A DNA stretch of 64,000 nucleotides from UBA6183 sp943372215 (GCA_943372215.1 CALRXU020000003.1:1-64000); one strand, 5' to 3'; shown: positions 15,701 through 20,846, counted from the first letter of the stretch. Numbers and translations: made by a program. The notes: generated by a model not told the origin, from the sequence alone.

Positions 15701-15764
15701 CACTTGATAAGCTTAGGAGCATTATCAAGGAAAGGAATACTCTTTTCAAAACAGCTGGTTTCAT
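1..15764 (-). CDS. Giant secreted beta-helix / cadherin-like / HYR repeat surface protein (C-terminus beyond left edge)
   Basis: One minus-strand frame stays open from the ATG at 15764 to base 1: 5,254 complete codons, no stop, so the 3' end lies outside. The chosen ATG begins a typical signal peptide (MKPAVLKRVF, hydrophobic core, ending SSAWA); an in-frame ATG at 15818 only adds 18 polar residues. Order as translated: autotransporter-like short beta repeats (about 15700-13100); a domain with YLYPIG and YWQVS (about 13250-12850); parallel beta-helix stretches rich in NNTI/SGNTIG motifs (about 12700-10700, 9480-8300, 7330-5300, 4600-2560), separated by linkers with WxFTIDYS and YYVVAQD; paired GSGYTSAPT repeats (about 9770-9550, 7610-7390); Ig-like segments (about 2490-1930); three cadherin-like repeats (1920-984); HYR-like repeats (729-1). 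By family knowledge such proteins are T9SS-exported adhesins or sheath proteins; a sorting domain would be expected off the edge. Function is inferred. Confidence 0.9.
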   Translation of the reverse strand, partial: MKPAVLKRVFLSLIMLLSLSSAWAVTITSNATGNWSAGATWVGGVVPASVDTVVIATGHTVTLDANFNCQQLTISGALTMSANALTVAIPSQNNATFTIAATGVLTISGGTLTINGNFTQTAGGTINQSGGEILVDGNNGGVIATSVASGTALVTFNATAPANFNLTGGTFTIVDPHAATTASNTISFTTGVHTVAATGTHTFKFGNGISTDAGGNVVGFQITPWVSTGLFKTNHVLIDAGLGTNRNVTPIASFGALIIAGNLTITSGELRQTGTTATTGGVYVAGNITNNGTLTIVGTLILGNCVSASSTTVTQSASTLAQTISGSGIFRNATTSSTASLAALTINNSNVTGVIINAPVALSFSGAVTNTLGTVNYNNSTSVTFQTTYNNTAGNVTFSSSTLVIATGAWTNTAGTVTFNNNATLNGALTLNGGTLSIATGRTLTTTAATTIAVADGIQGAGNFVMSSSSALLTIGGVGAAIQSGTVGASIRNAGSITINTPNITLNGGTGQSTGTTFPTSFTTGTITCSSTGGTTITQSTSFFNLTGTTVISIPAGVTATIISGGLLTMANAAGAITVASTGTLLVNGTATFGSTATITGAGTFTLASGATLSIGNTAGITASAASGSVQTTTRNYNSAANYTYTVASGNSGDGLPATLTGGTVTTSGTTFTLTRSTTFNNLTITASPFQVGTGITCTVNGTYSAAGAFNMTGAGNFTAASGSTLILGSTSANGVLQAGANGNIQVSGTRTYAPDVNITVGAAATATGSGVGGFPSSIGRLTITSSANVTLSQATTVTGLALQSAGNLVTTTTNLLTVTGTASNSVSRTSTGFVNGPMARTFPTSFNTPGVYLYPIGKTASQSFELYNPTVNGLGSITIQVESFGTAPAGGTSSTGLTGALSTRYWQVSAITGAGSLTGLSNIRVTESNWTTLQKLGLSSTLSGAYASIGGYASGTTLLSTSALNLTTFAAGVFIGVANSSGLNAGFAAGTYAIGPGSYSGFAGTYTSLGAALQAMSGFSSLSGAVVLELQTDYAPTVETYPINFGTSLPTTLANNITIRPNSGVSTPIAFSANGTNFANAGIFDFNGGKFVTLDGRPGGTGTSQMISVSNTGNGPAVRFINEAQNDTIRRVLLQSSNTLATTGVVFFSTAIASGTGNNSNGIDFCNINANGVNPYGIVSVGSSLTANEQNRLNAITNCNIYDFYSDVTSVGANVGINLSTGSSAFTITGNSIYQTADRTYTNNINAHRGILINSSANNSGNFVITNNFIGGQAPNCGGISMKYLTASPIVSANTNSFYAIQIAQTTTANNATSIQGNTIQNLRIDGQSSSAGAYLFVGVICTAGDLNVGTTTGNTIGSGIGTGSIIINNNTSTNSAAIAGIDLRGLTANVQNNTIGSFTISGTSTSLISFQGISISTSVTGSLLISGNTIGSGTATFGSGTANSINFTSANMPVQFTAILNNAVLPSISPITNNIIANITSSSSVNISFMRGIVHNTSSTFPVLATGNVIRNITNASSLPPQDNSSLQTIGIQLSGTSANGHVFSNNQIHSIINTNSSSPTGVIGIFYSGGNGLISRNFIHSLGANGAQSSIRGIINFNGNPTVQNNMIRFGINPDGTSQSTDLDIQGFRVSTAVQVHFLNNTVYIGGAGVNSGASNTYAYYRLGSNTTQDSIMNNIFVNERSNGAATGTHFAVVFPVARTATNIISNYNIYRASGTGGALINIANGVGTSLTFAQYQQSIATFTDLNSGVSTGSDVIFTSAKTGRADGAGTNVSLALANPSAANGTGIVVSSMTEDFNGTTNRTGVNGQATNIGASNTATSITPNEDIFAPVITYPVLANRGASNLTVTGVTITDQGTSIPGIASANRPRFYYRNASTSSTWASVPASAVSGSNYSFTLDYSLLTPAGASLGNTIQYYLVAQDAATAANISSNPRAGFVGTDVNTVTTAPTIPNSFTIVPSLSGTINIGGTASALSGGANYATLTEAIGDMAGGQITAVRLTAGGSGYTSAPTVVFTGGGGIGAAATATFASGAVTSILITNYGSGYTSAPSISFTGGGGTGATGTAILSGGYEISGATSLNLTSTYNSALENYPIVFPSLAPINANATNTLTVKPASGVTTTISGSVASNSLIRLNGASYLTIDGSNSGGTDRSLTITNTNTTSPTAISLVSLGIGSGATNNTIKNCNISTGIAAAASYGVSIGGATPGTTGADNDNITIQNNQILDANTGIYCSGTTNGSVGGNDNVSIQNNSISFTSLLNGSFGIRVGNSLTSNVNQNTIGIETGSATSGNIAAISLEQGYISSKVIGNIITKVRSSNATALPIVRGIVIGTNQTGSADTIANNVVYNLTSPYATTNAISNCIGITIGCVGVANTATTTGGVFVYNNSINLSGTNDRAIASLQYGVYVSSAVTSLDFRNNVILNSISNTNAGGTASKSYAFYSAAANTAFTNINNNNYFVSGSQGVLAFLSSDATTLTALRTATAQDANSISSDPLYNSATNLRPQLSSPLLGAGTPIAGITTDFLGVTRNITTPSIGAYENGVDLSAPVINYTALTSNTSSTANRSFSATILDSSGVNTTGPLMPRVYFRKNTNAWFSDAGVLSSGTNKNGIWNFTINTITLGGLVAGDSVTYYVIAQDIAATPNIAAVPASGLVATDVNTVTTAPTTPNVYYVVPALNGTVNIGGNGTGPSVGCTYASLTEVFGDLSVGRVRAIRVTAGGSGYTSAPTVVFTGGGGTGAAATARFSGSGAVSSIVITNYGSGYTSAPTISFTGGGGTGATATAILSSGVDITGPTILSLTSTYNTTDTVEAYPIVIPSLSSNGGSTTNTITIMPASGVTASSISGSSSSAIIDFNGGSNVIIDGRAGGAGAIVLTIENTSTTTTASTLRYINEASRDTVRFCHVLGAGTGATTSGNILISTTTGANGNDNIGITDCNISNSGANLPINGIYNVGSTTSAATYNNGVYINNNNISNFFNATANSSGVVCQTGTGENVVTNNRFFQTATRTNTTAATHRALWITPNTGSLTLGSSNIITGNYIGGNAANGTGTYTLAGTTVHTFTVMDLSVGLGTPTSVQNNTITNINISTASPAAGALTGIGIANGNVNCGNTTANTIGSATTNGALTFTTTASVGGVTGITITGASTSVDTIQNNIISGIDINGSAVSVCNSFVGIGSGAGASVLISNNTIGSATLANSINVITASTSASICPMRGIHTTGGTNVTISNNLVANLNTNYAATGTQASSLAGIFATGSTTNTNITGNTVRNLSTAAQVTSSGVASSALLGISVSTSAGTANVTNNNIHSLTLTGSSTTAAVVGTGIIFSGLAGTVSKNFIHSLDLTAINNAAIITGIAVSGGAATYSNNMVRLGIKPDGTDFTTGAQVSGISKPASAANNFFFNSVYIGGANVVSSSNTFAFRRTTTGVDSLYNNILVNERSNASGAGKNYAIVLNATTTMRSDYNIFRFSGTGGVLSSLNGGTNDSTTLQSYRVGLGLTQDMNSGVGNPNFVNATGNASAVNLKVSGTTPAEGAGFAIASIADDREGDIRSSNTPTDIGADAGNYTASDIYAPIITYTNLVNSGSLANRTLVATLTDVGTGVSSASVWFRRSAPSATAWASAAGTLSTGTANNGTWSFTIDYSQLSLTPVAGEVYQYYVVAQDGAGSPNIWYQPVVGALHSNVSTQTTAPTTPSSYTILSPLGSTSFTVGSGGTYPTLTGTGGLFEAINGAALAGNTTAQIISDITEPGTVALTNAGMSGFTLTIQPDASLRTLSGTTGATTTPLININGAQGVIIDGGASKNLVIRNSNGATPSATVGATIQFAGGASNDTLRNCIIEGNASTTTIGTIMFGTGANSNIVLTRNRIRSANASITNLPANALYSNTATNTRLFIGSTNAADSNMIHDFSNAGILFASVGDSINVRNNQLFERVGVATHSYVNIIGAGNAHTVSNNSIYQVGGITHSGAITGISITIFGNGHTINNNNIGGSNTSRTGSPLITTLGINAIVITSGIGTPASIQGNTISNIGSVGGSVATNVVNGILVNGGDVNIGTIIGNTFGGGATASDTIINGYDNGIINIAAGNIVNVSNNTIGNIAYYNNGGDRTCGIFIASGTTTVNVSNNIIRDISSNSSSTGNFFTQGIQVGGGVTVNLTGNTIFNINSTNTGTSAYRCAGVFINGGTTVSVDRNRIYNITAAGTATGSFAPNIWGVFLNSSAPTQLNIRNNQISITASGAPYLIRGIEIGAASPTVNIHYNSINIGGSSTGANSTYALLRNTTGNTLSVRNNIFYNNRSGLGSHYAIGSASATVTNFTNSNNLMVAPTTTAIAEVPSGTARTLTTWNTFSNGSANNAFDSATVVGTSLFPSLSSGNLTTNLCYVSNNGTPVTTTVDFAGNTRSLTTPDIGSVEFSSPVGSPVISGQPSVPAAFCTGSGTATLTTTASGLGLSYRWQVNSGSGWLNIGLDTAVYTGAGSASLTVTNPTVAYNGRQLRCVVSGGCSPADTSTAITLSVNPVIAGNTIGSNQGIPSGGTPSVLTGSTPSGGSGTYTYSWLSSTTSATAGFAAISATNTQNYAPGSLTQPTWYRRLVTSGGCSDTSAAVAITILSSNADLSAMTISSGTLSPTFASSTTAYTASVSNATTSITVTPTRAEANATIEVRVNSGTYAAVTSGSPSGSLALNVGSNTIDVRVTAQNGTTQNTYTTTVTRAASSNADLSAMTISSGTLNPTFASGTTTYTASVSNATTSITVTPTRAEANATIEVRVNSGTYAAVTSGSPSGSLALNVGSNTIDVRVTAQDGTTQNTYTTTVTRAASSNADLSAMTISSGTLSPTFASGTTAYTASVSNATTSITVTPTRAEANATIEVRVNSGTYAAVTSGSPSGSLALNVGSNTIDVRVTAQDGTTQKIYTTTVTRAASVSISSIAKGTPSGAITSTTSVTYHVTFSASVTGLSTSNFTLTTSGVSGASITSVTGSGANYNVLVNTGSGDGSITLNLDNETGLSLVVNTALPFAGETYTIDKTLPTVVTQNFTLYLLATGFGTATASQVNNGSSDASGIASLAINTTNFSCATLGANTVTLTVTDNAGNINTGTATITVLDTVRPVAVTRNRTVYLNAAGTGTVTPGQVNNGSTDACGVAAFSLSQTSFTCANVGTPVTVTFTVTDVSGNTGTGTATVTVLDTVRPVVVTQNRTVYLSAAGTATVSAGQVNNGSTDACGVAALSLSQTSFTCANVGTPVTVTLTV
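984..1920 (-). repeat. Three tandem 312-bp repeats (104-aa cadherin-like beta-sandwich domains)
   Basis: Equivalent sites (for example the bases tctatggtgg at 1141, 1453 and 1765) recur exactly every 312 bases. Each unit encodes LSAMTISSGTL, TPTRAEANATIEVRVN and TTTVTRAASSNAD, which matches the cadherin-like beta-sandwich domain family (PF12733 type). The copies differ by only scattered bases, so they were duplicated or homogenised recently. Confidence 0.9.
7385..7610 (-). repeat. Paired Gly-rich GSGYTSAPT repeat, copy set B
   Basis: Two adjacent units encode GGSGYTSAPTVVFTGGGG and NYGSGYTSAPTISFTGGGG inside the giant surface protein. They sit just before a beta-helix stretch, in the same place as set A near 9550-9770, so they belong to a duplicated multi-domain module. 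Confidence 0.8.
9550..9770 (-). repeat. Paired Gly-rich GSGYTSAPT repeat, copy set A
   Basis: Two units with a 117-base (39-aa) spacing (shared bases caccaccagt at 9581 and 9698) encode the same GSGYTSAPT...FTGGGG pattern as the pair near 7385-7610. They lie at the entry to the second beta-helix stretch of the giant surface protein. Confidence 0.8.
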
Positions 15765-16407
15765 CGTGTTTAGCAAATGAGCTAAAGACTTTTTTGGGTT
15801 GTAAATCGTTAAATTCATATAGTCGTCTTTTATTTTTTATCAGATAGAAAAAATTATTGTTGCCAAAACAATAGAAGCCGCCCGCAAATGGGGCTTATAT
15901 GGTTTCGCATATCATGAACCGCCACAACCACCTGCGCAAAGGCAAAACTGATTGGAATCGGCACATGTTGTATCATGTCATTCTTTTCATTTATTCGTCT
16001 TAATAGTCCGAAGACACCACCCGACATTTATAATAAGGTGCGTCAACGTCTGACAATAGGAGATGTACCCTTTAGTTTATTCTGCTAAAATAACCAACCC
16101 AAATAGCCACTTATGTCATTAGAAAAACTTGTTTAACCAGCATCAAATAAACTTTTACCATGTAGCAGTTAAACCGATCAATTGTCAAATTTTTGTCAAC
16201 TAATTATCAAGTTTATGACTTTTATTGGTTTTTTCTTGAAAGGTAGTGCGGTTTAATTACAATTTAATTTTGTTTAATGTTACTTAATTTTTCTTAATAT
16301 ATTCTTAATAAGGCACGCCATCTGCCTAACGCATGTAGGAGCATGCGCGAACAACACGTTAAAACAAATTAGTTAGTAAATGATTAGAAGAAAGGCGAAG
16401 GGGTTAC
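15765..16407. other. Intergenic region upstream of the giant surface-protein gene
   Basis: No gene is supported here. The stretch separates the start of the giant gene from the stop of the permease gene, both on the minus strand, so it should contain the giant gene's promoter. I found no exact TAnnTTTG box on the minus strand. The part nearest the permease (about 16190-16315) is very AT-rich. A short perfect inverted repeat, CGCATG-6 nt-CATGCG, lies at 16330-16347, without a T-run typical of a terminator. Confidence 0.6.
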
Positions 16408-18105
16408 CTATTTAGCCACAGATTTCATTGAGTGGTTCAGTTTACTGTGTTGTTTGCCATACAACAAATAAATCACCAGCCCTATACCTAACCATATCAT
16501 AAATGCAGCCCAGTTGGTAAAGTTTAGCTGGGTCATCAAATAAAAATTAGAAATCATACCAAGTACAGGAATAGCACTAAAACGTTTGAGAAAACTAAGC
16601 ACCGCCAATACCACAAACAGCAGCCAAAACGCCAATGTGGGCCAATTCTCTCGTTCACCCATGTGCTTAAAAGTTTCAGTATCATCAAATACAATAAACA
16701 CAAATAACCCAACCAGGCACAATAAAGGAATCAACAACCTCCCATTAATATAAGGCACTTTAAATCCGGTATGAAACTCGTTGCGGTGCGATTCCATTTG
16801 TATCACTCCTGCATTTACAATCACAAATGCAAACAAAGTGCCTATGCTCGATAAATCAGTTACTTCTTTTAGGTTTAAAAAAAGTGCAGGCACGGCTACA
16901 AATAAACCCGTAACAATGGTGCTAAAAGCTGGCGTTCTAAACTTTGGGTGTATCTTGCTAAATCGCTTTGGCAATAAACCATCCCTGCTCATGCTCATCC
17001 AAATGCGAGGTTGCCCATTTTGGAACACCAACAACACGCTGGCCATAGCCACCACCGCACTTACCGCCACTATGCCGCTCATCCAATTTACATGCAACAA
17101 ATCAAACACATGTGCCAATGGATCACCAACGGCCAGTTCCTTGTAGCTTACCATACCAGTTAATGACAAAGAAATTAAAATGTATAAAATGGTGCAAATG
17201 GTTAAAGAAGCAATCATAGCCTTGGGCAAATCTCGCTTGGGGTTTTTACACTCCTCCGCAGTAGTAGCCAATGCATCAAAACCAATGTAAGCAAAAAAAA
17301 CGGAGGCCACACCTTGTAACACCCCTTTAAAACCATTTGGCGCAAAGGGACTCCAATTATCAGGATTGATGTAAAACGCACCCACAATAATGACCAACAC
17401 AATTACAATTAACTTAAGCCCCACAAAATAATTGCCTACCGTTTTGGTTTCATGCACACCTCTGTAAATTAATGCGGTAATCGCAAACACAATACCCAAA
17501 GCAGGTAAATCGCAAATTAGTTTAAGGCCAAAAACTTCTGGGGCTGTTTGCCAGGCCACCATTTGCTCCTGCAAATAATGGGTAAGCGGTGTCCCAGCTG
17601 ATAATTGGCCAAGTGCAGCAGCACACCCATTTTTAGCACTCAAATAATCCATGGTTAAATACTCGGGAATGTGCCAACCCAATCCCGACATGAGTCCTGT
17701 AAAATAATCGCTCCAACTAATGGCCACCACAATATTTCCAATGGCATATTCCACAATTAAGGCCCAACCAATAATCCAAGCAATCACCTCCCCAAAAGAG
17801 GCATAAGCGTACGTATAAGCGCTGCCCGATATGGGTATGCTGCTGGCAAATTCTGCATAACTCATGGCAGAAAACGAACACGCAAAAGCAATAAAAATAA
17901 ACAGTAAAATAACTGCTGGCCCACCACTGGCACTGGCATTGCCAATGGTGCTAAAAATACCTGCACCAATAATGGCCGCAATCCCCAACGAGGTCAGGTC
18001 GCGCAAACTTAACGTTTGTTTTAAACGGTGTTCGTTTAATTTATTCGATTCAGCTTCCGCTGTAATCTGATTGATGGTTTTTTTTCTAAAAAAAGGATTG
18101 CTCAC
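16408..18105 (-). CDS. APC-family amino-acid permease (cationic amino-acid transporter type)
   Basis: A 565-aa integral membrane protein. After a short cytoplasmic N-terminus come LRDLTSLGIAAIIGAGIFS, the conserved first-helix glycine motif of APC (amino acid-polyamine-organocation) transporters, and about a dozen hydrophobic segments. ATTAEECKNPKRDLP is typical of the CAT/YfnA branch, which has a few extra C-terminal helices, in line with the length here. The protein would import amino acids by cation symport; substrate cannot be read from sequence. I chose the GTG at 18105 (MSNPFFRKK); a TTG at 18126 would add seven residues. It stands alone downstream of the small secreted-protein array, separated from it by a strong terminator. 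Confidence 0.9.
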   Translation of the reverse strand: MSNPFFRKKTINQITAEAESNKLNEHRLKQTLSLRDLTSLGIAAIIGAGIFSTIGNASASGGPAVILLFIFIAFACSFSAMSYAEFASSIPISGSAYTYAYASFGEVIAWIIGWALIVEYAIGNIVVAISWSDYFTGLMSGLGWHIPEYLTMDYLSAKNGCAAALGQLSAGTPLTHYLQEQMVAWQTAPEVFGLKLICDLPALGIVFAITALIYRGVHETKTVGNYFVGLKLIVIVLVIIVGAFYINPDNWSPFAPNGFKGVLQGVASVFFAYIGFDALATTAEECKNPKRDLPKAMIASLTICTILYILISLSLTGMVSYKELAVGDPLAHVFDLLHVNWMSGIVAVSAVVAMASVLLVFQNGQPRIWMSMSRDGLLPKRFSKIHPKFRTPAFSTIVTGLFVAVPALFLNLKEVTDLSSIGTLFAFVIVNAGVIQMESHRNEFHTGFKVPYINGRLLIPLLCLVGLFVFIVFDDTETFKHMGERENWPTLAFWLLFVVLAVLSFLKRFSAIPVLGMISNFYLMTQLNFTNWAAFMIWLGIGLVIYLLYGKQHSKLNHSMKSVAK

Positions 18106-18152
18106 AAGTAGGTGTTTTAAAAGCAATATAGTTTTTTTACCCTACTAAAATA

Positions 18153-18187
18153 AAAAGAAGTTGCAATCTAGGATTGCAACTTCTTTT
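18153..18187 (-). terminator. Rho-independent terminator closing the small secreted-protein array
   Basis: A perfect 16-bp inverted repeat with a 3-nt loop (core TTGCAATC / GATTGCAA, outer AAAAGAAG / CTTCTTTT). On the minus strand it is followed by TTTTTATTTT. It lies 34 bases after the stop of the last array gene and just upstream of the permease start. Confidence 0.9.
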
Positions 18188-18220
18188 CGATGGATACAAT
18201 ACAGGTTAAGAAACTATATC

Positions 18221-18625
18221 TTAAAAAATATGTATTGTAGCATTGGCTGTTGGTGTTGCAGGCCAAAGAACAACAGTAACGGTAGACGCACAACAACCTG
18301 AGCCAGGCAAAGTTGCAACCAAAACCTGACCAAAACCACACATGGTATAATCCCACAATGCAACTCCAGCACCTGAGCAATCTGTAATGTAAAATTTATT
18401 CACCACGTTGGGTGCCCCGGTATAAGCAACAGTGAAAATACTTCCAGCAGGAGCAAAATTAGTTAAGGCAATACCAGGTGTACAAGAAGTAGGATCAATT
18501 TCACCACCCGTAATATTAAAGTCACATCCTGAAGCGTTTATAATATCCAAATCATGTTGGGCTGAAACTTGGTTAAATGCACCTAATCCAATTAAGCACA
18601 TTAGCATCAGTATAATTTTTTTCAT
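18221..18625 (-). CDS. Small secreted six-cysteine protein, array copy 1
   Basis: A 134-aa protein with a signal peptide (MKKIILMLMC...QVSA) that would leave Gln as the first mature residue, followed by HDLDIINASGC. The mature part of about 112 residues has six cysteines in the array pattern: C in SGCDF, C in TSCTPG, C in ITDCSG, C in YTMCG, and a CC pair near the C-terminus. The surrounding LWDYTMC and SG/TGAP.VVNK motifs are shared by all six copies. Predicted mostly beta, with no T9SS sorting tail and no lipobox. I do not recognise the family. It is the last gene of the array and the most diverged in its signal peptide. Confidence 0.85.
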   Translation of the reverse strand: MKKIILMLMCLIGLGAFNQVSAQHDLDIINASGCDFNITGGEIDPTSCTPGIALTNFAPAGSIFTVAYTGAPNVVNKFYITDCSGAGVALWDYTMCGFGQVLVATLPGSGCCASTVTVVLWPATPTANATIHIF

Positions 18626-18673
18626 AAATTTAATTATTATTAATGATAAATCTGTCTATTTCAAATATCCCAT

Positions 18674-19075
18674 TTAAAAAGTAACTATTGCATTTGTTGT
18701 TGGAGTTGCTGGTGTGAAAGTAATTGTAGTAGCTACTGGACAACAAGCAGTTGGTGGCAAAACTGCTGTTAAATTATTACCCCATCCACACATGGTTAAG
18801 TCCCATAAACCAACAGAGTTTATCCCTGCACAATCTACAATACCAAGCTTAACAACTACACTTGGCGCACCTGATAGCGTAAATGTAAAAATAGAACCAG
18901 CGGATACGAAAACAGAACCGGATGTTGAAGATGTACATGTAGGGTCAATGTCTGCTGCATAAACTGTAAAATCGCAACTTGAGGTGTTTACAATGTCCAA
19001 ATCATTTTGGGCTGAAACTTGGTTAAATGCACCTAATCCGATTAAGCACAATAAGATGAGTAAAGGTTTTTTCAT
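18674..19075 (-). CDS. Small secreted six-cysteine protein, array copy 2
   Basis: A 133-aa paralogue. The signal peptide starts MKKPLLILLC and ends VSA, leaving Gln-Asn-Asp-Leu-Asp-Ile. The six mature cysteines are kept: SSCDF, DPTCTS, VDCAG, LTMCGWG, ACCPV. The central LWDLTMCG and terminal FTPATPTTNAIV motifs match its neighbours, while the loop after the second cysteine is of different length and sequence. Its gene is 48 bases from copy 1 and 63 bases from copy 3, same strand. Function is unknown. Confidence 0.85.
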   Translation of the reverse strand: MKKPLLILLCLIGLGAFNQVSAQNDLDIVNTSSCDFTVYAADIDPTCTSSTSGSVFVSAGSIFTFTLSGAPSVVVKLGIVDCAGINSVGLWDLTMCGWGNNLTAVLPPTACCPVATTITFTPATPTTNAIVTF

Positions 19076-19138
19076 AGTTTTAATTGTTTATATTTATTTG
19101 TTAAAAGCCTGCCAATGCAACAAGCGTTAATTTAAGTA

Positions 19139-19549
19139 TTAATTAATGTCAAGAATGGCATTGTTTGTTGGCGTAGGTCCAGTAAAAGTTAGTGTTGCAC
19201 CGCTAGGGCAACAAGCAGAAGCAGGTATAATTGCTGTTAAGCCATTCCCAAATCCGCAAAGGGTTAAATCCCACAAGCCCACACTGTTTCCGGCACAATC
19301 TGTCACCCCAACCTTAACTACCTGATAGGGTAGCCCGGTATGAAGTACTGTTAAACTTGTTGCAGGCGGCACACCTGTTGTCATGGTTAATGCTGATGTT
19401 AAACAGGTTGTCGTGTTAAAATCAGCACTGTACACAAGAAACTTGCAGCTTGTGGTGTTGTTGTTAATGTCTAAATCAGCTTGAGCTGAAACTTGGTTAA
19501 ATGCACTTAATCCAATTAAGCACATTAAAATGAGCAAAGGTTTTTTCAT
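19139..19549 (-). CDS. Small secreted six-cysteine protein, array copy 3
   Basis: A 136-aa paralogue with the conserved signal peptide and Gln at the predicted +1 site, then ADLDINNNTTSC. Cysteines: TSCKF, TTCLTS, TDCAG, LTLCGFG, ACCPS. The usual TMC is TLC here and the region after the second cysteine differs from the other copies. The strand, spacing and AT-rich upstream sequence (catagttttaattgttta) match copy 2, so these two probably arose from one duplication. Confidence 0.85.
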   Translation of the reverse strand: MKKPLLILMCLIGLSAFNQVSAQADLDINNNTTSCKFLVYSADFNTTTCLTSALTMTTGVPPATSLTVLHTGLPYQVVKVGVTDCAGNSVGLWDLTLCGFGNGLTAIIPASACCPSGATLTFTGPTPTNNAILDIN

Positions 19550-19653
19550 AGTTTTAATTGTTTATTTTGTTGGTGTTAAATAATATGCTGGTTTTAACAG
19601 CAAAGGTTTTTATTGGATATTTATCGGGAGCAGGTTAATGAAAATAGGCATGT

Positions 19654-19687
19654 AACAAGTGATGTAATTGTGATTACACCACTTGTT
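19654..19687 (-). terminator. Hairpin downstream of array copy 4
   Basis: An imperfect inverted repeat: an 8-bp stem (AACAAGTG / CACTTGTT), one mismatch and a further 6-bp stem around a 4-nt loop. It lies 26 bases after the stop of copy 4. The T-run that follows on the minus strand is short and displaced, so termination is likely but not certain. Confidence 0.5.
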
Positions 19688-19712
19688 CTCCATCTGATAA
19701 AATGATGTTGCT

Positions 19713-20120
19713 CTAAAAAATGTAGATTAGCGCATTAGCCCCAGGCGTGGCAGGAACCAATTTAATAGACGCGCCACTTGGACAACAGGCAGAAGCAGGT
19801 AATACAGCAAACAAATTGTTACCCCCACCGCACATGGTGAAATCCCATAAAGCAACCCCGTTTGTTCCAGTACAATCTTTAACGTAAAATTTGTTTACCA
19901 CATAAGGTGCTCCTGAAAAGGGTACAGTAAAAACAGCTCCTCCAGGCACAGGAGTCGTTGAAGACGTGCCTGGTATGCAAGGAATAGGATCTATTTCCCC
20001 CGCGGAAACATTAAAACTACATCCAGTAGTATTTTCAATGTCCAAATCATTTTGGGCGGAAGCTTGGTTAAATGCACTTAATCCAATTAAGCACAATAAA
20101 ATGAGTAAAGGTTTTTTCAT
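19713..20120 (-). CDS. Small secreted six-cysteine protein, array copy 4
   Basis: A 135-aa paralogue. The frame opens 15 codons further upstream, but the ATG at 20120 begins the signal peptide shared by the other copies (MKKPLLILLC...ASA), so that start is used. The mature protein starts QNDLDIENTTGC. Cysteines: TGCSF, IPCIPG, KDCTG, FTMCGGG, ACCPS. The motif SGAPYVVNKFYVKDC is close to copies 1, 5 and 6. Its upstream flank is almost the same as that of copy 5, which marks a recent duplication. Confidence 0.87.
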   Translation of the reverse strand: MKKPLLILLCLIGLSAFNQASAQNDLDIENTTGCSFNVSAGEIDPIPCIPGTSSTTPVPGGAVFTVPFSGAPYVVNKFYVKDCTGTNGVALWDFTMCGGGNNLFAVLPASACCPSGASIKLVPATPGANALIYIF

Positions 20121-20290
20121 AAAATTTAATTGTTTATAGATGGTTGTTAAAAATGCTTGCTCCAAAAGACAAGCGTTAATTGTTATGATTAATTATGATT
20201 ATTTAATGCCTATTGATTGTTATTAAAAAGTCCCGTACGACTTGTAACGTACTTTTTAATAACACAAGAATTTAGTTAATGGTAATAAGG
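20121..20290 (-). repeat. Direct repeat A of a 556-bp duplication unit
   Basis: This flank (5' of copy 4, 3' end of copy 5) is nearly identical to 20677-20846, which occupies the same place between copies 5 and 6. Matched points are exactly 556 bases apart (cat at 20118 and 20674; tttagttaat at 20271 and 20827). The similarity continues into the last codons of copies 5 and 6. Confidence 0.85.
20223..20259 (-). terminator. Hairpin downstream of array copy 5
   Basis: Inverted repeat ttaaaaagt ... actttttaa with internal partial pairing, located just after the stop of copy 5. The minus-strand transcript would end in a T-rich arm, a terminator-like layout. The equivalent hairpin after copy 6 lies 20781-20814. 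Confidence 0.55.
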
Positions 20291-20676
20291 GCGTTAGTTG
20301 TTGAGGTTGCTGGCGTGAAGTTAACTCCAGCACCACTTGCACAGCATGTTGAAGCGGGTATGCTTCTTTTTATTCGACTACCCCCTCCACACATGGTAAA
20401 ATCCCATAAGTGAAAAGTTTTACCTGCACAATCAGTAATGATGATATCATTAACGATATAAGGAGCACCAGATAAGGTAATTGTGAATGAAGATAAGGCA
20501 GCAACAGGGGTAGTTGAACTCGCGCCCGGAAGACATGTAACAGGATGCGTTTCTTGCGCCAAAACAACATAGGTACACCCCGTGTTGTTTACAATGTCTA
20601 AATCATTTTGAGCTGAAACTTGGTTAAATGCGCTTAATCCAATTAAGCACAATAAAATGAGTAAAGGTTTTTTCAT
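20272..20676 (-). CDS. Small secreted six-cysteine protein, array copy 5
   Basis: A 134-aa paralogue: signal peptide with Gln at +1, then NDLDIVNNTGC. Cysteines: TGCTY, VTCLPG, TDCAG, FTMCGGG, TCCAS. It shares ETHPVTCLPG and the last 15 residues (FTPATSTTNALITIN) with copy 6. It forms a 556-bp duplication unit with its flank. The mature middle part differs from copy 6 far more than the signal peptide and non-coding flanks do. Confidence 0.87.
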   Translation of the reverse strand: MKKPLLILLCLIGLSAFNQVSAQNDLDIVNNTGCTYVVLAQETHPVTCLPGASSTTPVAALSSFTITLSGAPYIVNDIIITDCAGKTFHLWDFTMCGGGSRIKRSIPASTCCASGAGVNFTPATSTTNALITIN

Positions 20677-20846
20677 AAAATTTAATTGTTTTATAGATGG
20701 TTGTTAAAAATGCTTGCTCCAAAAGACAAGCGTTAATTGTTATGATTAATTATGGTTATTAATGCCTATTGATTGTTATTAAAAAGTACCATACAACTTG
20801 TAAACGTACTTTTTATAACACAAGAATTTAGTTAATGGTAATAAGG
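20677..20846 (-). repeat. Direct repeat B of a 556-bp duplication unit
   Basis: Partner of the repeat at 20121-20290, offset 556 bases, with only a few base changes and short indels. It includes the 5' flank of copy 5 and the 3' end of copy 6. Confidence 0.85.
20781..20814 (-). terminator. Hairpin downstream of array copy 6
   Basis: Inverted repeat AAAAAGTAC ... GTACTTTTT with a 16-nt loop, just after the stop of copy 6. It matches the hairpin after copy 5. It may terminate part of the transcription leaving the array promoter. Confidence 0.55.

Noticed and set aside
400..15780. Many plus-strand open frames of 60-180 codons
   Set aside because: They overlap the giant minus-strand gene, lack family motifs and reflect the repetitive Thr/Ser/Asn/Gly codons of that gene read backwards.
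20121..20165. Longer start for array copy 4
   Set aside because: It would bury the signal peptide 15 residues inside the protein; the five other copies start directly at MKK.
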